Shown: one piece after another, positions 7,077-10,810 of the stretch
Numbering within the stretch: position 1 is the stretch's first letter
How the letters are laid out: each line of letters begins with the position of its first letter
DNA from: Verrucomicrobiota bacterium
GTDB taxonomy: Bacteria; Chlamydiota; Chlamydiia; Chlamydiales; JAEYWL01
Assembly: GCA_023428915.1 (NCBI GenBank)
Contig: JAEYWL010000005.1
Location: forward strand, 1 to 10,810
DNA length: 10,810 bases
Reading direction: 5' to 3'
The notes under the pieces: generated by a model
The model's input: only the letters and a program-made list of their open reading frames with translations
Database searches by the model: none
Told to the model about the DNA's origin: nothing
Made by a program: the position numbers and the translations under genes

Positions 7077-7517
7077 ATGCAGTTTAAAACCAAGCTTAAA
7101 ACCAACCACTCATTGATAGATCTTACACCGCTTGTGGATGTGGTTTTTTTAATGCTCGTATTTTTTATTATTACGTCAGACATCCTTCCGCTTAAATCTT
7201 TAAATATCGAGAATCCCACTCTCTCCCAAGACTCCGCTCCATTGACTACACAGTTGTATGTTGTTATGGATGCGCAAAATGTAATTTACGTAGGGTCAAA
7301 AAACAGCATTGTCGATCTGGGGTCATTGAAACAAGAACTGGAAACTGAAATTGCGCATATAAAAAAACAGCATGCCATTTCCCCGACGGTTGTCCTCAGT
7401 ATTGATAAAAAAGTAGACTACGGCTCTTTCCTGCAATTGCTTGCCATTTGCCAAGAATGTTCCCAAAAAATTCGGCTTGTGTATAGAACCGATGAAGCGC
7501 ATGAAGGCGTATATTAA
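7077..7517 (+). CDS. ExbD/TolR family biopolymer transport protein
   Basis: Partner of the upstream TolQ/ExbB protein. It has 146 residues with one N-terminal transmembrane helix (about 15-35) reading LIDLTPLVDVVFLMLVFFII. D21 in it corresponds to the essential membrane aspartate of the family (D25 in ExbD, D23 in TolR), which carries protons through the channel. The periplasmic domain (36-146) contains the usual ExbD ending pattern: PTVVLSIDKKVDYGSFLQLL (103-122), matching the family's 'i.aD..v.Y..v..v...' segment. It starts 2 bases after the tolQ-like stop, with GAGGAAG (7057-7063) as a rather distant ribosome site. Co-translation with its neighbours is likely. Confidence 0.93.
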   Translation: MQFKTKLKTNHSLIDLTPLVDVVFLMLVFFIITSDILPLKSLNIENPTLSQDSAPLTTQLYVVMDAQNVIYVGSKNSIVDLGSLKQELETEIAHIKKQHAISPTVVLSIDKKVDYGSFLQLLAICQECSQKIRLVYRTDEAHEGVY

Positions 7518-7525
7518 GGTATTTT

Positions 7526-8188
7526 ATGCTGTTTTTCGAACAAGTAAAACCTTTATCTCAAAACTTGCTTTTAAAGGCGTTCATACTTGCAGCCCTGCTG
7601 CATGCTGTAGCCTTTATGCTAATCAAATTTAAGCCCCTGGCATTACTAGAAAGCAGCTGGCAATTTCCCTTTATTGCCATTGAAGCGCCTGCTGCCGGCA
7701 CCCTTACAGCTGACCACTTGCAGCACTCTTTACTTTCCGGCTATTTATCGCCTCCAGCTCCTTTAGCCCCCTCTATTTCAAAACCTGAATGGCCCCAGGC
7801 CCTGGCAGGCCTTTATTCACTTGCCCCGGCAGCGCAGCTGCCTGAAATCGCAGCACTGCCTCCAACTAAATCTTTCGATTTGCCCCTTTCACTTTCCCCC
7901 GCTATTGCATTGCAATTTTCAGAAAATATCCAGCCCTATATACAGGATCATGACATTACCCTCTCCCTTAACCAAGCCCAGGAAGCAATGGCTATCTACC
8001 AGATTCAATTAGATACTCAGCTTGGCCAACTCATAAGCTTTGAAGCTATTAAAGCTAGCGGCAGTACAGAATTGCAGCAAGCGGCAGAATACCTGCTCAA
8101 ACAACTTAAAATTACTTCTGAAGCTAGCGGTTCTATTGTATCGGGAAAAGTATCTCTAAATTGGCCAGGGAAGCACCCCCATGATTGA
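7526..8188 (+). CDS. TonB/TolA-like energy transducer
   Basis: A protein of 220 residues with the layout of a short TonB or TolA. There is a cytoplasmic N-terminus, then one transmembrane helix (about 13-34) that carries a His (H26), as TonB-family helices do. A Pro/Ala-rich linker follows (about 54-112, with PPAPLAP and LPPTK). The C-terminal domain is small (146-213), containing YQIQLDTQLGQLISFEAIKA, then an amphipathic helix and a final strand GKVSLNW, a pattern like the TonB C-terminal fold. It follows the ExbD/TolR gene by 8 bases, with AAGG at 7516-7519 as ribosome site, and overlaps the next gene by 8 bases. Position and shape suggest it couples the motor to an outer-membrane or peptidoglycan-linked partner, which is not in the window. 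Sequence similarity to TonB or TolA proper is weak; the call rests on layout and context. Confidence 0.7.
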   Translation: MLFFEQVKPLSQNLLLKAFILAALLHAVAFMLIKFKPLALLESSWQFPFIAIEAPAAGTLTADHLQHSLLSGYLSPPAPLAPSISKPEWPQALAGLYSLAPAAQLPEIAALPPTKSFDLPLSLSPAIALQFSENIQPYIQDHDITLSLNQAQEAMAIYQIQLDTQLGQLISFEAIKASGSTELQQAAEYLLKQLKITSEASGSIVSGKVSLNWPGKHPHD

Positions 8189-8423
8189 GCTCTCAACACC
8201 TGCGGCCTTAATCCTTTACCTTGCATTTACCCTTACGATTATTTTTGCGATATGGGGAAAGCAGCATTTTCAAAGAAAAAAACGCCAAAAAATTGATACG
8301 CAACAACAACTATATCTATGCGAGTATTGCCAGTATGTTTATCTGGATAGAGATAATTTACAAGTTAGTTGCTGCCCGCAGTGCAAGGCGTTCAATAAAG
8401 ACAACCTCTACAAAAAACCTTAA
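8181..8423 (+). CDS. Small membrane-anchored zinc-ribbon protein
   Basis: A protein of 80 residues starting within ATGATTGA, where the TonB/TolA-like gene stops, so the two are translationally coupled. AGGGAAG about 9 bases before the ATG can serve as the ribosome site. One hydrophobic helix (about 7-26) is followed by a basic stretch (QRKKRQK, 31-37). A cysteine ribbon follows: C47-x2-C50, then C64, C65-x2-C68, i.e. CxxC-x14-CxxC, a typical treble-clef/zinc-ribbon spacing. By the positive-inside rule the ribbon probably faces the cytoplasm. No named family is recognised. It ends the five-gene operon, and no terminator hairpin is visible between its stop and the convergent gene 7 bases away. 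A role in assembling or controlling the Tol/Exb-like complex is only an inference from position. Confidence 0.75.
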   Translation: MIELSTPAALILYLAFTLTIIFAIWGKQHFQRKKRQKIDTQQQLYLCEYCQYVYLDRDNLQVSCCPQCKAFNKDNLYKKP

Positions 8424-8430
8424 TTACTAT

Positions 8431-9075
8431 TTACATTATCTGCTTATAGAATTTTGGTCTTTTAGCACTGAACACAGCGATAAAGAGCATGCTGCCTAAT
8501 AATAAGTAGGCCTCTGGTTCTGGAGCGGCAAAAGCGGCTGCATTAGCTAGAGTTACTCCCCCTGCAACAACGTTACTTGGATAAACTAAGGAGTTAGCAA
8601 CAACTCCAGTCCTTATCATCGTACTATCTAGTATAATTCCGCTACGATTTTCACTGCCAAAAGATATAAAGTAATTAGTACCGGCAAGTTCAGAAGAGCC
8701 AATAACATAAGCGTGTCCGCTAATTAGTGTAATGGGACTTAAAGCTTCCCAGCGATAATTGCCAACTTGCTGACTTATAGATGTTATGGTAGCACTAGCT
8801 ATTAACTGCTGTGTGCTTACGTCCCATAATCCTACATTTTTAAATGTAGTTAAAGGAATTGCCGATGTACTAAAGTATCCCAGTTGATTGATAAGCAGAT
8901 TGCTTGTTGGTGTAATTTTGTTGCCAAATACTACATTTGTTATCCGATTCTGTGTAAGAACTGCTGCAGGATTAGCATTAAAAATAGGATTAGTGACAAT
9001 TGTCGGTGCTGCAGATAAAATACTACTAAAAAGAACTAGAGCAATTGCCATCAAAGCAAATTTCGTTTTAATCAT
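8431..9075 (-). CDS. Secreted protein with PEP-CTERM-like sorting signal
   Basis: A protein of 214 residues. Residues 1-22 form a classical signal peptide (MIKTKFALMAIALVLFSSIL, cleavage near SA-APT). The middle (about 60-130) is beta-rich: NQLGYF, VGLWD, LIASATI, YRWEALSPITLISGHAYVIG. This resembles the beta-sandwich (DUF4082-like) domains often seen in PEP-CTERM proteins, and no cysteine is present. The C-terminus has the three-part signal: PEP (185-187), a hydrophobic segment (190-203, YLLLGSMLFIAVFS) and a basic end (KRPKFYK, 205-211). In the known system an exosortase cuts this tail and the protein is anchored or exported; no exosortase is in the window. GGAGG (9080-9084) lies 4 bases before the ATG, and TATAAT (9110-9105) lies 29-34 bases upstream. 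It converges on the operon with 7 bases between stops. Function unknown; probably surface or extracellular. Confidence 0.8.
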   Translation of the reverse strand: MIKTKFALMAIALVLFSSILSAAPTIVTNPIFNANPAAVLTQNRITNVVFGNKITPTSNLLINQLGYFSTSAIPLTTFKNVGLWDVSTQQLIASATITSISQQVGNYRWEALSPITLISGHAYVIGSSELAGTNYFISFGSENRSGIILDSTMIRTGVVANSLVYPSNVVAGGVTLANAAAFAAPEPEAYLLLGSMLFIAVFSAKRPKFYKQIM

Positions 9076-9203
9076 AACACCTCCAGAGAATACAAATCGC
9101 CTTAATTATATTACTAACATTATTAAAATTAATTGTAAATAATTATTTTTAAACGATGTAAAAATACAAAACTTTCAAAAGAAAACCACTACAAATCGAA
9201 ATC
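9076..9203 (-). promoter_or_regulatory. Intergenic leader and candidate promoter of the PEP-CTERM-like gene
   Basis: A very A/T-rich 128-base gap. On the minus strand a perfect -10 hexamer TATAAT lies at 9110-9105, and the strong GGAGG ribosome site is at 9084-9080. No convincing -35 element is present at the usual distance. No terminator hairpin for the BTB/LRR-like gene is seen. Confidence 0.3.
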
Positions 9204-10259
9204 TTAATTAAAACAACTTTCAATCAACTCAACATCTCTATTATTTTCACTAATAAATTGACAATGTTCAGACTGAGGATTTAATAAAACAATGTTAGTT
9301 AACTTTGGAAAATGATCTATTAAGTTAACAAACTTTTCCAGACTATAAAAAAATTTATATTCCCTAAGATCGATTGTGAGCTTTATTATTTCAGGACATT
9401 TCTTAGCTATAATTTTTATTACTTCAAGTTCGGTATCACAGAAAAAAATAAAATGTTTAAAAACTATTTTACCTAGAGACCACACAATGGGTTCCAAATG
9501 CATCCTGTCATTCAGGTTTGAATGTCCAATGCGTATTGCCCACATCCTTTGTGTAATTTTCTCACAGAGATTTCTATATAAGAAAATGTCGTATCCTGGT
9601 AACTCTCTTATTAGAGGAAACATATCGACTGGCATTTTGCAATTTAGTAACTCTTTAGGCAATTTGCGATAAATTTTCTCAAGAACATTTTGATCAACAA
9701 GCATTACTTTTCCAAAAGCCGCTACGCTCACTAGCTCTTCAACAGTGGGATTGTAATATTGTGGATTTTCTTGCTCATATTTGGTAATGCAATACATAGC
9801 AAGATGTATTAAATCTTTTCCCTGACAGAACGAAATTTGCCTAGGAAGCCTTCGAAGAGCAGGGATTCTATCTGCTATAAGTCTTGGTAGATAAACTGGC
9901 CCCTGACTGCTAGAGGCATTCGGCTCCGAAACTTCGAATATTATCATATTGTCATGATTTGAATATTTACTAAAAGCTTGCTGAAAAGGTCTGCGAAGAA
10001 GCAAGCATGCATAAAGTGTGTCACATAGCATCTCCTCTAAGATCCTTACCCTGTTACTATCTTCCAGCAATTTACTTAGTGTCTCATCATCAACTTGTTT
10101 GACGAAGTCAGCTATTTCATGAAAATTCCCCATCTCCTGACTCTCAATCATGCGAATAATTACAGCCAAACTGATTTTTGACCGGCTTATTGCAAAAAAA
10201 TCTGGCAAAGGAAACGTTGGAATATATATTTCAACTTTATGTTTTATGGTTGCACGCAT
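9204..10259 (-). CDS. Putative BTB-like / leucine-rich-repeat-like protein
   Basis: A protein of 351 residues with no signal peptide. The region from about 105 to 200 resembles a divergent BTB/POZ fold: a strand pair with MIIFEVSE, then VYLPRLIADRIPALRRL and ISFCQGKDLIHLAMYCITKY, and a helical end EELVSVAAFGKVMLVDQNVLEKIY. The C-terminus (about 275-340) carries leucine-rich-repeat-like stretches: LEVIKIIAKKCPEIIKLTIDL and LIDHFPKLTNIVLLNP. BTB plus LRR proteins are a known expanded group in Parachlamydiaceae, thought to be effectors that dock host Cullin-3 ubiquitin ligases. The match here is by eye and weak. The gene is clearly richer in A/T than the left half of the window, which suits a lineage-specific or acquired gene. 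The ATG at 10259 has no Shine-Dalgarno sequence; M37 or M43 are other possible starts. Upstream DNA (10260-10330) is extremely A/T-rich, with TATAAC at 10284-10279. Confidence 0.5.
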   Translation of the reverse strand: MRATIKHKVEIYIPTFPLPDFFAISRSKISLAVIIRMIESQEMGNFHEIADFVKQVDDETLSKLLEDSNRVRILEEMLCDTLYACLLLRRPFQQAFSKYSNHDNMIIFEVSEPNASSSQGPVYLPRLIADRIPALRRLPRQISFCQGKDLIHLAMYCITKYEQENPQYYNPTVEELVSVAAFGKVMLVDQNVLEKIYRKLPKELLNCKMPVDMFPLIRELPGYDIFLYRNLCEKITQRMWAIRIGHSNLNDRMHLEPIVWSLGKIVFKHFIFFCDTELEVIKIIAKKCPEIIKLTIDLREYKFFYSLEKFVNLIDHFPKLTNIVLLNPQSEHCQFISENNRDVELIESCFN

Positions 10260-10410
10260 ATTAAAACTACAAGGTTATGTTATAATAATAATTTAAATAA
10301 TTAATGATAAATAATAAAATTAGAACAGATTGATCATTATTTTGAAAGAAAGAAGCGAATACCAAACTCTGAATTAGGCGCTTAAAGGGACAATGGACTT
10401 CAGAGACAAT

Positions 10411-10464
10411 ATCTTAATCTCGATCTTGATCTTAATCTTGATCTTGATCTTAATCTTGATCTTT
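10411..10464. repeat. Hexamer array 1, nine ATCTTN units
   Basis: Nine tandem 6-base units run without interruption: ATCTTA, ATCTCG, ATCTTG, ATCTTA, ATCTTG, ATCTTG, ATCTTA, ATCTTG, ATCTTT. The first 36 bases (10411-10446) are the reverse complement of 10589-10624 with a single mismatch, so arrays 1 and 3 could form a long stem around a loop of about 142 bases. A reading frame through this region gives an Ile-Leu run followed by a basic, repeat-encoded tail and is not a credible gene. Confidence 0.9.
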
Positions 10465-10505
10465 CTGCGACATAAAAGCGCGAATTTAGAAAAATTGAAG
10501 AAAAG

Positions 10506-10535
10506 CAAGATTAAGATCGAGATTAAGATTAGGAT
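10506..10535. repeat. Hexamer array 2, five YAAGAT-type units
   Basis: Five units (CAAGAT, TAAGAT, CGAGAT, TAAGAT, TAGGAT) in the orientation opposite to array 1. They lead directly into the non-hexamer part of the 95-base-period duplication (TTGCCACG...). Confidence 0.85.
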
Positions 10536-10588
10536 TTGCCACGTAATTATGTTCTACGAGTCGCAGCACTCCCCAAAAAAAGCCAAAG

Positions 10589-10630
10589 CAAGATTAAGAT
10601 TAAGATCAAGATCGAGATTAAGATCAGGAT
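10589..10630. repeat. Hexamer array 3, seven YAAGAT-type units
   Basis: Units CAAGAT, TAAGAT, TAAGAT, CAAGAT, CGAGAT, TAAGAT, CAGGAT. It has two more units than array 2, so array length differs between the two copies of the duplication, as expected for slippage. It is complementary to array 1 over 35 of 36 bases. Confidence 0.88.
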
Positions 10631-10667
10631 TTGCCACGTAATTATGTTCGACGAGTCGCAGCATTCC

Positions 10668-10702
10668 AAAAAAAAAGGCCAGCGACTTTGCAATCACTGG
10701 CC
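10668..10702 (-). terminator. Intrinsic terminator of the rRNA operon
   Basis: GGCCAG (10677-10682) pairs with CTGGCC (10697-10702). After one mismatch the stem continues with GA (10684-10685) against TC (10694-10695). On the minus strand it is followed by nine T (complement of 10676-10668). It begins 10 bases after the 3' end of the 5S gene, the usual place for an rRNA operon terminator. Confidence 0.88.
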
Positions 10703-10712
10703 GGAAAAAAAA

Positions 10713-10810
10713 CTGGCGGCGTCCTACTCTTCCACACTCTTGCGTGCAGTACCATCGGCGATGAGAGGCTTGACTTCTGAGTTCGGGATGGGATCAGGTA
10801 TGACCCTCTC
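10713..10810 (-). rRNA. rrf: 5S ribosomal RNA, 3' portion (5' end beyond window)
   Basis: The reverse strand contains the conserved 5S core CCCATCCCGAACTCAGAAG and GCCTCTCATCGCCGATGGTA, and ends with GTAGGACGCCGCCAG. About 98 of the expected 115-120 bases are present; the 5' strand of the terminal helix lies past the right edge. It marks the end of an rRNA operon read leftward into the window, followed by its terminator. It is part of the large ribosomal subunit. Confidence 0.95.

Larger units (their letters stand above)
10506..10667. repeat. Direct duplication with 95-base period
   Basis: Bases 10506-10572 recur at 10601-10667 with 62 of 67 identical; the part after the hexamers (10531-10572 and 10626-10667) is identical at 40 of 42. 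Each copy consists of hexamers, then a segment containing GCCACGTAATTATGTTC, then the REP-like motif and a run of A. The right copy runs into the A-tract of the rRNA terminator; the left copy ends in a decayed version of that A-tract (AAAAAAAGCC). This suggests the tail behind the rRNA operon was duplicated. Confidence 0.85.

Noticed and set aside
8494..8511. GCCTA...TAGGC hairpin as terminator of the plus-strand operon
   Set aside because: A 5-bp stem inside the coding part of the convergent gene and without a T-run.
10393..10400. ATGGACTT, the same 8 bases as in the 9-base units at the left edge
   Set aside because: One short match in an isolated position; no neighbouring unit and no palindrome, so chance is the simpler explanation.
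10411..10630. CRISPR array
   Set aside because: The units are contiguous 6-base repeats without unique spacers, and no cas gene is present.
10393..10641. Open frame of 82 codons with an Ile-Leu run and basic tail
   Set aside because: It is the translation of the hexamer arrays and the duplication (ATCTTG units give Ile-Leu). It has no ribosome site and no family resemblance.

Overview
The window looks like chromosomal DNA of a member of the Chlamydiae outside the classical Chlamydiaceae, an amoeba-associated 'environmental' chlamydia. The key evidence is a clear chlamydial histone H1-like protein Hc1 (hctA). It is supported by a BTB-like/leucine-rich-repeat-like protein of the kind expanded in Parachlamydiaceae and by a TolQ/TolR-type cluster. 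A PEP-CTERM-like sorting signal is more typical of Verrucomicrobia, Planctomycetes and cyanobacteria, so it stands out here. Species level cannot be decided from the sequence alone.

Layout from the left: (1) 1-141, a short imperfect palindrome built from 9-base repeats, with a possible 40-codon ORF on the minus strand. (2) 179-2721, minus strand, a two-gene RNA-modification unit: an RlmD/RumA-type 5-methyluridine methyltransferase followed by tRNA-guanine transglycosylase (tgt), overlapping by 16 bases. (3) 2722-2918, a REP-like palindrome and the terminator of hctA. (4) 2919-3329, minus strand, hctA. (5) 3330-3743, an A/T-rich divergent control region. (6) 3744-8423, plus strand, a tightly packed five-gene operon: a large exported TPR protein, TolQ/ExbB, TolR/ExbD, a TonB/TolA-like protein and a small membrane zinc-ribbon protein. 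(7) 8431-9075, minus strand, a secreted PEP-CTERM-like protein converging on the operon. (8) 9204-10259, minus strand, a low-GC BTB-like/LRR-like protein. (9) 10411-10668, hexamer-repeat arrays and a 95-base-period duplication. (10) 10668-10810, the terminator and 3' part of a 5S rRNA gene, the end of an rRNA operon that enters from the right on the minus strand.

How the parts work together: the five-gene operon would encode a proton-driven inner-membrane motor (TolQ/TolR) with a periplasm-spanning transducer (TonB/TolA-like) and a large TPR partner. No TolB, Pal or TonB-dependent receptor is in the window. Tgt and the methyltransferase both act on structural RNA and are probably co-translated. 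hctA condenses the chromosome late in the developmental cycle and has its own promoter and terminator. The most unusual signals are a Tgt that has lost three of its four zinc ligands, the inverted hexamer arrays behind the rRNA operon, the PEP-CTERM-like protein, the BTB/LRR-like protein, and a REP-like motif shared by two distant intergenic regions.
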